NCBI RefSeq assembly: GCF_000469135.2
Contig: NZ_CP048117.1
Location: 549,001 to 613,000, forward strand
DNA from: Bacillus sp. SB49
Lineage (GTDB): Bacteria; Bacillota; Bacilli; Bacillales; Halobacillaceae
Direction: 5' to 3'
DNA length: 64,000 nucleotides
Part shown: piece after piece, positions 31,728 through 39,613 of the stretch
Layout: every line of letters begins with the position of its first letter
How positions within the stretch are numbered: position 1 is the stretch's first letter
Translations under genes and position numbers: made by a program
Notes under the pieces: model-generated
The model's input: the letters and a program-made list of their open reading frames with translations, nothing else
The model's database searches: none
Told to the model about the DNA's origin: nothing

Positions 31728-32240
31728 TTGAAAGTGCGTCTGACCGATTATCAGAAAGAGTGGCAAACAAGATTTGAGGCAGAGGCCCGGCTGTTAACGC
31801 GGATATTCGGTAAAGAGATCATCTCCATCGAGCATTTCGGGAGTACCGCCGTTCCTGGCATGAAAGCTAAACCGGTCATCGATATGATGGGGCTTGTACG
31901 CAGGATAGAAACGGTCGATGGCTATGCATCGTTGTTGGAAGCAGAGGGATATGAAGCAGCAGGGGAATGGGGGATTGAAGGAAGAAGGCTGTTCCGGAAG
32001 GGCGGCGATCAGCGAACCCATCACCTTCATTTCTACCAGCAGGATAATTCCCAGATTGACAGACATTTAATTCTAAGAGATTACCTGCTTCAACACCCGG
32101 AGGAAGTGGAGGCGTACAGCCGGTTCAAGGAAAAACTGGCTGCCATTCATGAAAGCACGAGCGGATACAGTCCCGCAAAAAAGAATTACGTTGCGCAATT
32201 GGAAAGAAGGGCGCTTGCATGGAGGCGTGACAGGGAATAG
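31728..32240 (+). CDS. GrpB family protein (UPF0157, nucleotidyltransferase-like)
   Basis: A 170-residue protein starting at TTG after AAGGGGGGAAA. Family hallmarks are IEHFGSTAVPGMKAKPVIDM (about 34-53), in which GST...D resembles the nucleotidyltransferase core, and the later THHLHFYQQDN and YVAQLERRA. Many GrpB proteins are of unknown activity, and some act near coenzyme A or tRNA metabolism. No neighbour suggests a role. Confidence 0.88.
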   Translation: MKVRLTDYQKEWQTRFEAEARLLTRIFGKEIISIEHFGSTAVPGMKAKPVIDMMGLVRRIETVDGYASLLEAEGYEAAGEWGIEGRRLFRKGGDQRTHHLHFYQQDNSQIDRHLILRDYLLQHPEEVEAYSRFKEKLAAIHESTSGYSPAKKNYVAQLERRALAWRRDRE

Positions 32241-32353
32241 AAGTACAAGGAGAACCGGTGCAGCCGTACAGAAAAGAACTAAAAAGTAAAAAAAATACAT
32301 TTATAACATTTTGTTAACCCAGCATTCTAACATAAAATGACTTATTTTGCTTG

Positions 32354-32373
32354 TATGTGTTGTAATTCACATA
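32354..32373 (+). promoter_or_regulatory. Likely Rex (redox repressor) operator of yjlC-ndh
   Basis: TATGTG-N8-CACATA, with GTG and CAC separated by 8 bases as in the Rex consensus TTGTGAA-N4-TTCACAA. It overlaps the -35 of the promoter below. In B. subtilis yjlC-ndh is a known Rex target that responds to the NADH/NAD ratio. Confidence 0.7.
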
Positions 32374-32393
32374 ATTATATTTTACTCTATTAT
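32366..32393 (+). promoter_or_regulatory. Promoter of yjlC-ndh
   Basis: TTCACA (32366-32371), 16 bases, TATTAT (32388-32393). The surrounding sequence is AT-rich and overlaps the Rex-like palindrome. Confidence 0.55.
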
Positions 32394-32470
32394 AGTCGGA
32401 GAAAATATTTTAAGAGATATAAATTATCTAATTATAAATTAGCTATATGCTAAAAAAAGGAGAAGTGGAT

Positions 32471-32896
32471 ATGTCAGAATTGACTAGAGAACAAGGCGAA
32501 CAGAAAGCCGTCACTCAAGATGAACGTGAACTGTTGGATCAACTTTCCAATCCAGAGGTCCAGGAATCTTTGACCACTTTGGTGAAAGAACTTCCTAAGC
32601 TTACAGAATTGGTAACGATCCTTTCAGCTTCTTATGACACGGTGCAGTCTTTTGCGACAGATGAAGTGTTGAAAGAAGATACGGCAGGATTCCTTTCTGA
32701 AATCGTAGAACCTGTGAAAACTTCTGTGAAAGATGTAGCTGCTACAGCCATCGAAGCGAAGGATCAGGCAGAGAAGAGCAACGAAGTCATCGGACTATTC
32801 GGTCTTCTTAAGATGCTGAAGGATCCACAGGCTCAGAAGCTTTTCCGTTTCGTTAATGCGTACTTGAAAGTTTCAGCAGAACGTAACCACAAATAA
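32471..32896 (+). CDS. yjlC: DUF1641 protein, YjlC-like
   Basis: A 141-residue helical protein. The ATG after AAAAGGAGAAG is preferred over an upstream in-frame ATG. It shows the DUF1641 pattern LDQLSNPEVQESLTTLVKELPKLTELV and GLFGLLKMLKDPQAQKLFRF. DUF1641 genes are typically adjacent to NADH dehydrogenase or formate dehydrogenase genes; here the gene is 23 bases before ndh as in B. subtilis. It is probably an accessory of the type II NADH dehydrogenase; biochemical role unknown. Confidence 0.88.
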   Translation: MSELTREQGEQKAVTQDERELLDQLSNPEVQESLTTLVKELPKLTELVTILSASYDTVQSFATDEVLKEDTAGFLSEIVEPVKTSVKDVAATAIEAKDQAEKSNEVIGLFGLLKMLKDPQAQKLFRFVNAYLKVSAERNHK

Positions 32897-32919
32897 ATTC
32901 TGGAAATGGGGGAACCAAC

Positions 32920-34101
32920 ATGTCAAAAAACATAGTCATTCTAGGCGGCGGATACGGCGGATTGCTGGCTGCTCAAAATGTCCGCAAATATATGAGTGAA
33001 TCAGAAGCGTCCATCACGCTGATCAACAAATTCTCTACTCACCAAATCATTACGGAACTGCACCGTCTTGCAGCGGGTAACATCTCTGAAAAAGCAGCAG
33101 CTCTTCCACTTGAGAAACTGCTTAAAGATAAGTCTGTTGATATCAAGATCGCTACAGTAGAGTCCTTCTCTGTAGATAACAAGCAAATCAAACTGGATGA
33201 TGGCTCCGAGCTTACTTACGATGCACTTGTTGTAGCACTTGGAAGTAAGACAGCTTACTTCGGTATTCCTGGTCTGGAAGAGAACAGCATGGTATTGAAG
33301 TCTGCGGAAGAAGCCAACCGTATTCGTAACCACGTAGAAGATCGTATTCGTACGTATGCGCAAACGAAGGACGAAGCTGATGCAACGATCCTTATCGGCG
33401 GCGGCGGACTTACAGGTGTTGAGCTTGTTGGTGAACTTGCTGACGAAACTCCGAAACTTGCCCGTAAATACGGTGTGAACCCGTCTGACATCAAGCTTAA
33501 GCTTGTTGAAGCTATGCCTAAGATCCTTCCGATGCTTCCGGACAACTTGATCCAGCGTGCAACGGAAAGCCTTGAGAAGCGCGGCGTGGAATTCCTGACG
33601 AACCTTCCTGTCACGAACGTAGAAGGAAACGTTGTCGAATTGAAAGATGGTCAGAAGATCGTTACAAACACATTCGTATGGACTGGTGGAGTCCAAGGGA
33701 ATCCGCTTGTCGGAGAATCAGGCTTGGAAGTCAACCGCGGCCGTGCAACGGTCAACAACTACCTTCAGTCTACTTCTCACGAAGACGTATTCGTTGCCGG
33801 AGACAGCGCTGTTTACTTCAAACCGGGTGAGGAGCGTCCTCAACCGCCAACTGCCCAAATCGCTTGGCAGATGGGTGAGCTGATCGGCTACAACCTATAC
33901 GCTTACTTGAACAAGAAAGACTTCGAAGAGTTCAGCCCTGTTAACTCAGGTACGCTTGCAAGTCTTGGCCGTAAAGATGCGGTAGCTTCTGTAGGTGGCA
34001 ACGCAACACCACTGAAAGGACTTCCTGCTTCTGTTATGAAAGAAGCGAGTAACGTCCGCTATCTTTCCCACATCAAAGGTCTTTTCGGACTTGCTTATTA
34101 A
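32920..34101 (+). CDS. ndh: NADH dehydrogenase, type II (NDH-2)
   Basis: A 393-residue single-subunit, non-proton-pumping NADH:menaquinone oxidoreductase. The FAD-binding GxGxxG is ILGGGYGGLLAA (about 5-16), the NADH-binding site is ILIGGGGLTGVELVGEL (about 156-172), and the second flavin contact is VFVAGDSAVY (about 289). The C-terminal part is amphipathic and tethers it to the membrane. With yjlC it forms an operon with a Rex-like operator. Confidence 0.93.
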   Translation: MSKNIVILGGGYGGLLAAQNVRKYMSESEASITLINKFSTHQIITELHRLAAGNISEKAAALPLEKLLKDKSVDIKIATVESFSVDNKQIKLDDGSELTYDALVVALGSKTAYFGIPGLEENSMVLKSAEEANRIRNHVEDRIRTYAQTKDEADATILIGGGGLTGVELVGELADETPKLARKYGVNPSDIKLKLVEAMPKILPMLPDNLIQRATESLEKRGVEFLTNLPVTNVEGNVVELKDGQKIVTNTFVWTGGVQGNPLVGESGLEVNRGRATVNNYLQSTSHEDVFVAGDSAVYFKPGEERPQPPTAQIAWQMGELIGYNLYAYLNKKDFEEFSPVNSGTLASLGRKDAVASVGGNATPLKGLPASVMKEASNVRYLSHIKGLFGLAY

Positions 34102-34117
34102 GAAATAAGGAAAGTAT

Positions 34118-34155
34118 AAAAACCGCAGTGCTTGTATGCACTGCGGTTTTATTTT
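34118..34155 (+). terminator. Intrinsic terminator of ndh
   Basis: AAAACCGCAGTGC and GCACTGCGGTTTT pair around TTGTAT, followed by ATTTT. Confidence 0.88.
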
Positions 34156-34250
34156 AAGGGTGGAGGAGAGATCGGGCTCCGGGGAATGGGACGCTTTCCA
34201 CGGGGCGGCCGGTGAGCCCTTCGAAGTCTGCCCATTTCCCACCACCCTCT
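34156..34250. repeat. Intergenic GC-rich repeat element, copy B
   Basis: Starts AGGGTGGAGGAGAG and ends CCACCACCCTCT, so the outer ends are inverted. It shares ATCGGGCTCCGGGGAAT and GGCCGGTGAGCC with copy A at 27222-27359 but lacks its middle part. No coding capacity. Confidence 0.7.
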
Positions 34251-34365
34251 ACCGAAATTGACCTCCTTTACTTAGTTACAGGTAAGGTGAGTTTACACTT
34301 GAGGAAGAAAAGGTCGTATTGAATTCCATATAGATTCTTAAACGCTTAAGTTTGTAGACAACTAG

Positions 34366-34404
34366 AGACCCGCAGGGCTTGTATGCACGGCGGTTTTATT
34401 TTTG
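34366..34404 (+). repeat. Degenerate duplicate of the ndh terminator
   Basis: CCGCAGGGCTTGTATGCACG followed by GCGGTTTTATTTTT repeats the ndh terminator with a few changes that weaken its stem. It lies 248 bases downstream, on the far side of repeat B. Confidence 0.65.
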
Positions 34405-34423
34405 AGTGTTATTGTGTAAATAG

Positions 34424-34462
34424 AAAAGAAGCACGGTTCCTTATAGGGGACCGTGCTTCTTT
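34424..34462 (-). terminator. Intrinsic terminator of tcyP
   Basis: AAAGAAGCACGGTTCC and GGGACCGTGCTTCTTT form a long stem around TTATAG. On the minus strand it follows the tcyP stop, and the T-rich side suits that direction. Confidence 0.85.
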
Positions 34463-34466
34463 GGTG

Positions 34467-35861
34467 TTAGACTGCAATATCTTTTTCAACGGCGTTCTTA
34501 TCGTTAAACCGTTCGGTGTTCAGTTTTTTCAATACGCGGGAAGTAAGGGTCCCTGACGTCATGGATCCATTGACGTTAAGTGCTGTACGTCCCATGTCGA
34601 TCAGCGGCTCCACGGAAATCAATAGTCCGGCAAGCGCGACCGGCAGGTTCATGGAAGAAAGGACAATCAAGGCTGCAAATGTTGCCCCGCCGCCGACACC
34701 TGCGACACCGAAGGAGCTGATGGCGACAATCAGTACCAGCTGGATCAGGAATCCGGGGCTGAGTGGATCGATACCGACGCTCGGTGCGATCATGACAGCG
34801 AGCATGGCCGGATAAATCCCTGCACAGCCGTTCTGGCCGATCGTGGCACCGAAGGAAGCAGACATATTGGCGACTCCTTCATCTACACCGAGGCTGTTCT
34901 TCTGGGCAGAGATGTTAAGCGGAATCGTTCCGGCACTGGAGCGGGAAGTAAAGGCGAACCCGAGTACAGGGATGACTTTCTTCAAATAGGTCATCGGATT
35001 TAATCCGAATGCTCCGATCAAGATCAGGTGGATAACAAACATGACACCTAATGCAACGTAAGAAGCTAACACGAATTTACCTAATTCCAATATTCCGGCG
35101 ACATCCGTCTGTGCAACGGTCGTTGCCATAAGACCGAGAATACCAATCGGCGTCAGACGAAGGACGAGGGTAACGATACGCATGACCACTGCGTAAACAG
35201 CGTTGATCCCTTTGATAAAGATTGCTGCCTGTTCCGGCTGTTTCCGACGGACGCCGAGGACGGCGATCCCGACGATAGCAGAGAAGATAACCACTGCAAT
35301 CGTAGATGTTGCACGGTCTCCCGTCATATCAAGGAACGGGTTCGCAGGAAGGAATTCCAAAATTTTCTGCGGCGTGCTCAAGTCAGCAACTTCTGTTAGC
35401 GTGTCTTCTAAGTAAAGACCGCGATCCTGTTCGGCTTGACCGGCTTCGATTTCGCCTGCATCCAGACCGAAGAGTAGAGAGCTTCCGATACCGACGAGTG
35501 CTGCGACTGCTGTCGTACCTACCAGGATCCCGATGATCCACAAGGAAATCTTGCCGAGTTCCGAAGATTTTTCCAAGTTAATGATCGATTGGATGATCGA
35601 AACCATAACGAGTGGGATGACGATCATCATTAAGAGGCGGACATACCCGCGTCCCGCGATGTTATACCAATCAGATGTTTGGGAAACGACGTTGGAGTCA
35701 GCTCCGAAGACGAGCTGCAGGTACACGCCGAGCAGTACTCCTAATCCTAAACCTGTAAACACGCGTTTACTGAACGACACGTGTTTTTGCTGCATACGGA
35801 TAAGTACGAAAATAAAACCTAATAAAATGGCTATATTCAATAGAAGAAAAAATGTATCCAT
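34467..35861 (-). CDS. tcyP: L-cystine symporter, TcyP-like (DAACS family)
   Basis: A 464-residue sodium/dicarboxylate-family symporter with eight helices and two re-entrant loops. It closely follows B. subtilis TcyP: KHVSFSKRVFTGLGLGVLLG near the N-terminus, FAFTSRSSAGTIPLN (re-entrant loop 1), IGQNGCAGIYPAMLA and GVAGVGGGATFAAL (loop 2), and PLIDMGRTALNVNGSMTSG. It should import L-cystine for sulfur supply. RBS is AAAGGAGG. A hairpin (ATCCTTA/TAAGGAT) lies in the leader; no T-box or S-box was recognised. Confidence 0.9.
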   Translation of the reverse strand: MDTFFLLLNIAILLGFIFVLIRMQQKHVSFSKRVFTGLGLGVLLGVYLQLVFGADSNVVSQTSDWYNIAGRGYVRLLMMIVIPLVMVSIIQSIINLEKSSELGKISLWIIGILVGTTAVAALVGIGSSLLFGLDAGEIEAGQAEQDRGLYLEDTLTEVADLSTPQKILEFLPANPFLDMTGDRATSTIAVVIFSAIVGIAVLGVRRKQPEQAAIFIKGINAVYAVVMRIVTLVLRLTPIGILGLMATTVAQTDVAGILELGKFVLASYVALGVMFVIHLILIGAFGLNPMTYLKKVIPVLGFAFTSRSSAGTIPLNISAQKNSLGVDEGVANMSASFGATIGQNGCAGIYPAMLAVMIAPSVGIDPLSPGFLIQLVLIVAISSFGVAGVGGGATFAALIVLSSMNLPVALAGLLISVEPLIDMGRTALNVNGSMTSGTLTSRVLKKLNTERFNDKNAVEKDIAV

Positions 35862-36016
35862 ATTTTTGACCTCCTTTTATTTTTTAAAACCTTTAATCCT
35901 TATCAACTTTGTAAGGATTTAAACTTACAGGATGAACCAGTCCTTGTCAACCATGTATTCAGCATATCTGTATAAAAAGATATGTTACGGTAAATCAGGG
36001 TATGAAAGACGTTTGA

Positions 36017-36045
36017 TTGACATGAGCGGGCACATGTAATATATT
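36017..36045 (+). promoter_or_regulatory. Sigma-A promoter of the dioxygenase gene
   Basis: TTGACA (36017-36022), 17 bases, TATATT (36040-36045). Confidence 0.72.
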
Positions 36046-36063
36046 TATCTTGAAACTGAGATA
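36046..36063 (+). promoter_or_regulatory. Likely MhqR operator
   Basis: TATCTTGAAACTGAGATA has perfect outer arms TATCT/AGATA and follows the MhqR box TATCTcgaAtTCgAGATA recalled from B. subtilis. It sits directly downstream of the -10, where a repressor would block initiation. Confidence 0.7.
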
Positions 36064-36097
36064 AATAAGTACGTTTTATGATATAGGAGGGAATGAA

Positions 36098-37081
36098 ATG
36101 AACGAATTAAAAGGGATTCACCATGTAACTGCGATCACGAGTAGTGCAGAAAAGAATTATGAGTTCTTCACGTACGTACTTGGTATGCGTCTTGTGAAGA
36201 AAACGGTGAACCAGGACGATATTGAGACGTATCATTTGTTCTTTGCCGACGATGAAGGGAATCCCGGAACGGATATGACCTTCTTTGACTTTCCGGGCAT
36301 ACCGAAAGGAACACATGGAACGAATGAAATAGCGAGGACTTCCTTCCGTGTGCCTGATGATGAGGCGCTGGAATACTGGGTGAAACGATTCGATCGTCTG
36401 GATGTGAAACACAGCGGCATTAAAGAGAGATTCGGGCGCAGGGTGCTCCCGTTCGTAGATTTCGATGATCAGTCGTATGAGCTTGTGTCCGACGAGAAGG
36501 ATAACGGCGTCGCTCCGGGGCAGCCTTGGAAGAAAGGACCGATTCCACTGGAATATGCCATCCGCGGCCTTGGCCCTCTGCACGTGCGGGTAGATAATGT
36601 TACCTATTTCAAAGAAATGCTGGAGAAGGTACTGCTGTTCCGCGAAGTCGATCAAGAAGGATCTTTCCACTTGTTTGAAGTTGGAGAGGGTGGGAACGGC
36701 GCTGCCGTGATCGTTGAGTACAATACGATTCTCCCTCCGGCGAGACAAGGCTTCGGTACGGTTCACCATGCCGCTTTCCGTGTCGAGGACAGAGAGGCGC
36801 TGCAGGAATGGATCGACCGTCTGCCGAGGTTCGGATTCCGCACCTCCGGATTTGTGGACCGCCATTACTTCGGATCGCTGTACGCTAATGTTGCACCGCA
36901 GATTCTGTTTGAATTCGCGACGGACGGTCCTGGGTTCATGGGGGACGAGCCGTATGAAACGCTTGGCGAGAAGCTTTCTCTGCCACCGAAGCTGGAGCCG
37001 AAGCGGGAAGAAATAGAAAATTATGTCCGACCGATCGATACGGTCCGCAGTACCAAGGTATTGGAAAAAGAACAGGAATAA
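36098..37081 (+). CDS. mhqO: Ring-cleaving dioxygenase, MhqO-like (two VOC domains)
   Basis: A 327-residue protein of two VOC repeats (about 4-150 and 154-290). Putative iron ligands are H9 in IHHVTAI, H226 in TVHHAAFRV and E277 in ILFEFATDGPGF. It belongs to the MhqA/MhqE/MhqO family of hydroquinone and catechol-type dioxygenases that detoxify quinones in the cytoplasm. The MhqR-like operator just upstream agrees with induction by quinones or diamide. RBS ATAGGAGGG. Its own terminator follows. The choice of MhqO over its paralogues is tentative. Confidence 0.82.
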   Translation: MNELKGIHHVTAITSSAEKNYEFFTYVLGMRLVKKTVNQDDIETYHLFFADDEGNPGTDMTFFDFPGIPKGTHGTNEIARTSFRVPDDEALEYWVKRFDRLDVKHSGIKERFGRRVLPFVDFDDQSYELVSDEKDNGVAPGQPWKKGPIPLEYAIRGLGPLHVRVDNVTYFKEMLEKVLLFREVDQEGSFHLFEVGEGGNGAAVIVEYNTILPPARQGFGTVHHAAFRVEDREALQEWIDRLPRFGFRTSGFVDRHYFGSLYANVAPQILFEFATDGPGFMGDEPYETLGEKLSLPPKLEPKREEIENYVRPIDTVRSTKVLEKEQE

Positions 37082-37084
37082 GAA

Positions 37085-37122
37085 GATATCCCTGATGCAT
37101 CCCGCATCAGGGATATTTTTAT
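37085..37122 (+). terminator. Intrinsic terminator of the dioxygenase gene
   Basis: ATATCCCTGATGC and GCATCAGGGATAT pair around ATCCC, followed by TTTTATT. The end of the stem also supplies the ATA of the promoter candidate at 37113-37139. Confidence 0.9.
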
Positions 37123-37139
37123 TCCCAATCTCATACGGT
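37113..37139 (+). promoter_or_regulatory. Candidate sigma-E type promoter of the surface-carbohydrate gene
   Basis: ATA (37113-37115), 16 bases, CATACGGT (37132-37139). This matches the B. subtilis sigma-E pattern ATA-16-CATANNNT. It is about 30 bases upstream of the GTG start. Confidence 0.45.
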
Positions 37140-37168
37140 TGGAGTAAACGGTCGGGGAGGGAAGGCAT

Positions 37169-38407
37169 GTGGTACGCACACATTGGTTGTATCTGCCTGT
37201 AGAAATGAAAGCCCGGGAACTGCACGCCAAGCTTCTATTAGGCTATCATGCCTTGAAGGAAGGGTACTCCGTGCTGATCGGTGAACATAGAAAAGTGGAA
37301 GAAGCGTCCATGCAGCTTCCGCCGGGCGTTTTTCTTGCAAAAGGATGTACTCCGGGTTACCGGAAGAAAGTGTTGACTTCTGCAAAGGCCAATGGTCACG
37401 GTGTTATGGAACTGGATGAAGAAGGTTTGATTTTCTCTGATGCTTCCAGGTATATAAGGCAGCGGATGAGTGCCGGGCAGTTGAAAAACCTTGATTATAT
37501 CTGCTGTTGGGGTCCGTATCAAAAACATACCATTGAACGGGCTTATCCGAATCTTTCTGTTCCCTGCACCATCACGGGCAATCCCCGCTTCGATCTTCTT
37601 AGTCCGGGATATCGGGGTATTTATCAGGAAGAGGCTGATTTGCTGAAGAAGACACACGGAAACTATCTATTAATAAACACTAGATTCCCCTTATATAACG
37701 GAAATAAAGGAATAAAAGAAGGAGATCTCTCGGCGGAGACTGCCTATATGAAGGACTTATTTCATGCCTTTGTTTCCTTGGTCAGGCAGATGAGCAAAGA
37801 ATGCAGCGACCGAACGGTTATTGTCCGACCTCACCCTGGAGAGAACAGCACGACATATGAGCGGCTTTTCAACCATCTGCCCAACGTGCGAGTCATCAGT
37901 GATGGTAATGTGATTCATTGGCTGCTCGGGGCGGAGGCTGTTATTCATAATGGATGTACGACGGGAATAGAGGCTTTCCTGCTCGACAAATTGGTGCTGG
38001 CATATGTTCCTTTTTCTTCCCCATTCGATGTTGACTTCCCGAATGATATCAGTACGCGTACAGCAACGATCAAAGAGCTGCAGAAGTGTCTGGATGAGAA
38101 ACCACCTCCTTCGAAAGAAGCAGAACGAATCTTTTCCCGGTATTACGGGCTGACGAAAGGGGATGTATCCTGGCCGTATGTGCTCGATATCATAAAGCGT
38201 ATATCTCCTCCCAAGGCTGCAGTGCCTAATATACGCCGTCTTCGCTTCGTGCCGGATAACCGAGAGAAAATTCGGCATGTTTTTCCTTCATTGACGAAGC
38301 GTGAGCTGGATGCGTTTCTTTACAAAATCAGTTTTCAGGAAGGTGATCCGATTCCTGTAAAGACACAGATGCTTGCCGATCGCCTCTTTCTTCTGTCACC
38401 ATCCTGA
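37169..38407 (+). CDS. Surface carbohydrate biosynthesis protein, GT-B-like
   Basis: A 412-residue protein starting at GTG after GGGGAGGGAAGG; the ATG two bases earlier is out of frame and soon stopped. It begins HWLYLPVEMKARELHAKLLL and shows ICCWGPYQ, ITGNPRFDLL, VRPHPGENS and VIHNGCTTGIEAFLL. This set is typical of the surface carbohydrate biosynthesis family related to CDP-glycerol and capsule transferases. The C-terminal 60 residues are basic. It lies just before the pseudaminic acid operon, separated by a terminator, and is probably part of the same glycan system. Exact activity unknown. Confidence 0.75.
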   Translation: MVRTHWLYLPVEMKARELHAKLLLGYHALKEGYSVLIGEHRKVEEASMQLPPGVFLAKGCTPGYRKKVLTSAKANGHGVMELDEEGLIFSDASRYIRQRMSAGQLKNLDYICCWGPYQKHTIERAYPNLSVPCTITGNPRFDLLSPGYRGIYQEEADLLKKTHGNYLLINTRFPLYNGNKGIKEGDLSAETAYMKDLFHAFVSLVRQMSKECSDRTVIVRPHPGENSTTYERLFNHLPNVRVISDGNVIHWLLGAEAVIHNGCTTGIEAFLLDKLVLAYVPFSSPFDVDFPNDISTRTATIKELQKCLDEKPPPSKEAERIFSRYYGLTKGDVSWPYVLDIIKRISPPKAAVPNIRRLRFVPDNREKIRHVFPSLTKRELDAFLYKISFQEGDPIPVKTQMLADRLFLLSPS

Positions 38408-38411
38408 AGTT

Positions 38412-38446
38412 GAAAGCGTTGAACCTCAAGGGTTGAGCGCTTTTTC
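38412..38446 (+). terminator. Intrinsic terminator
   Basis: AAAGCGTTGAACC pairs, with mismatches, with GGTTGAGCGCTTT, followed by T. Confidence 0.75.
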
Positions 38447-38476
38447 TAATTCTTTGGTAGGCTGCAATCTATTATT

Positions 38477-38505
38477 TTCACCGAGTCCTTCCTTTGGAAT
38501 ATATA
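38477..38505 (+). promoter_or_regulatory. Promoter candidate of the pseudaminic acid operon
   Basis: TTCACC (38477-38482), 17 bases, TATATA (38500-38505), in an AT-rich block about 80 bases before the PseB start. No CATANNNT element was seen here. Confidence 0.4.
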
Positions 38506-38586
38506 TAGTAGTCAAGAGATATAAAAGTATGCCTTATTTCCCGAATGATTCACTAGTTTGATTTGATGGAAGGAAGAAGGGATGGA

Positions 38587-39591
38587 ATGTTTTTTAAAGG
38601 AAAGAAGATTTTAATCATTGGAGGTACCGGAACAATTGGTTCCAGTATCGTGCGGCAGTTGCTGCAGGAGTCTCCTGCTGTCATCCGGGTATTCAGCCGT
38701 GATGAACATAAACAGCATGAGCTGCATAATGAACTGGGTCCAAGGCAGAATCTCCGGTTTCTTATCGGGGATGTAAGAAATTATGACCGAGTTCATACCG
38801 CTATGCATGATGTCGATTATGTGTTTCACCTGGCAGCGATGAAGCATGTTCCTGCCTGTGAATACAATCCATATGAAGCGGTGCTTACGAATGTGGAAGG
38901 GACTCATAATGTCATTAAGGCAGCACTGGCAAAGGATGTAGAGAAAGTCGTATTTACAAGTACAGATAAGGCGATTTCCCCGACGAATACGTATGGGGCG
39001 ACCAAGCTGACCGCAGAACGTCTGATCACATCGGCGGAATACAGCAAAGGGAGCAGCCGTACGGTTTTTGCCAGTGTACGCTTCGGGAATGTCATGGGTT
39101 CCAGAGGATCCGTCATTCCGCTGTTTAAGAAACAAGTAGTCGATAAGAAGAAAATTACGGTGACGGATCGGCGGATGACCCGGTTTATGATGACGCTCGA
39201 TCAAGCGACAAATTTGACGATACAGGCGTTGAAGGAAGCGAAGGGCGGCGAAGTGTTTGTGCTCAAGATGCCGATCATTGCCCTGGAAGATCTCTACACG
39301 CTCGTTATTAAGGAAATGTGTCGGAAGTATCAATGGAAGACTACAGACATTCAAATTGAGGAAATCGGACTTCGTCCGGGCGAGAAAATGTATGAAGAGC
39401 TGATGACAGAGGAAGAGTCGGTGACGGCATGGGAGCTCCCGGGGATGTATGTCATCCCGCACCCGATCAAGAAAGAACAAGCATATCGCAGCGCCAGGAA
39501 GGCGAAGCCGGGTACGTACAGCTCCTCCGGTCTTCCTCCCATTACCATAGAGGAATTATATCGCTTATTAAAAGAAGAGGGATTACTGTAA
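38587..39591 (+). CDS. pseB: UDP-GlcNAc 4,6-dehydratase, PseB/CapD-like
   Basis: A 334-residue short-chain dehydrogenase. The start is the ATG after GGAAGGAAGAAGGG; ATG/TTG codons 21-24 bases upstream lie within or before this RBS. The NADP site is IIGGTGTIGSS (about 9-19). The inverting-dehydratase triad is in STDKAISPTNTYGATK (about 124-139). RFGNVMGSRGSVIPLF completes the family pattern. It should convert UDP-GlcNAc to UDP-4-keto-6-deoxy-L-AltNAc, the first step to pseudaminic acid, alone or with the second SDR of the operon. First gene of an eight-gene operon. Confidence 0.88.
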   Translation: MFFKGKKILIIGGTGTIGSSIVRQLLQESPAVIRVFSRDEHKQHELHNELGPRQNLRFLIGDVRNYDRVHTAMHDVDYVFHLAAMKHVPACEYNPYEAVLTNVEGTHNVIKAALAKDVEKVVFTSTDKAISPTNTYGATKLTAERLITSAEYSKGSSRTVFASVRFGNVMGSRGSVIPLFKKQVVDKKKITVTDRRMTRFMMTLDQATNLTIQALKEAKGGEVFVLKMPIIALEDLYTLVIKEMCRKYQWKTTDIQIEEIGLRPGEKMYEELMTEEESVTAWELPGMYVIPHPIKKEQAYRSARKAKPGTYSSSGLPPITIEELYRLLKEEGLL

Positions 39592-39613
39592 ACAGGAAAG
39601 AGAGGAGGTTCGT

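Larger units (their letters stand above)
34102..34466. other. Intergenic region with terminators and repeat B
   Basis: No gene is seen. Contents in order: ndh terminator, repeat B, about 110 bases without recognisable signals, a degenerate second copy of the ndh terminator (34366-34404), and the tcyP terminator (34424-34462). Confidence 0.6.

Noticed and set aside
35890-35925. Hairpin in the tcyP leader considered as riboswitch or T-box
   Set aside because: Only a 7-bp stem (ATCCTTA/TAAGGAT); no T-box sequence, S-box core or terminator U-run was found.
36107-37225. 372-codon minus-strand frame opposite the dioxygenase
   Set aside because: Antisense to a gene with promoter, operator, RBS and terminator; no recognisable protein features.
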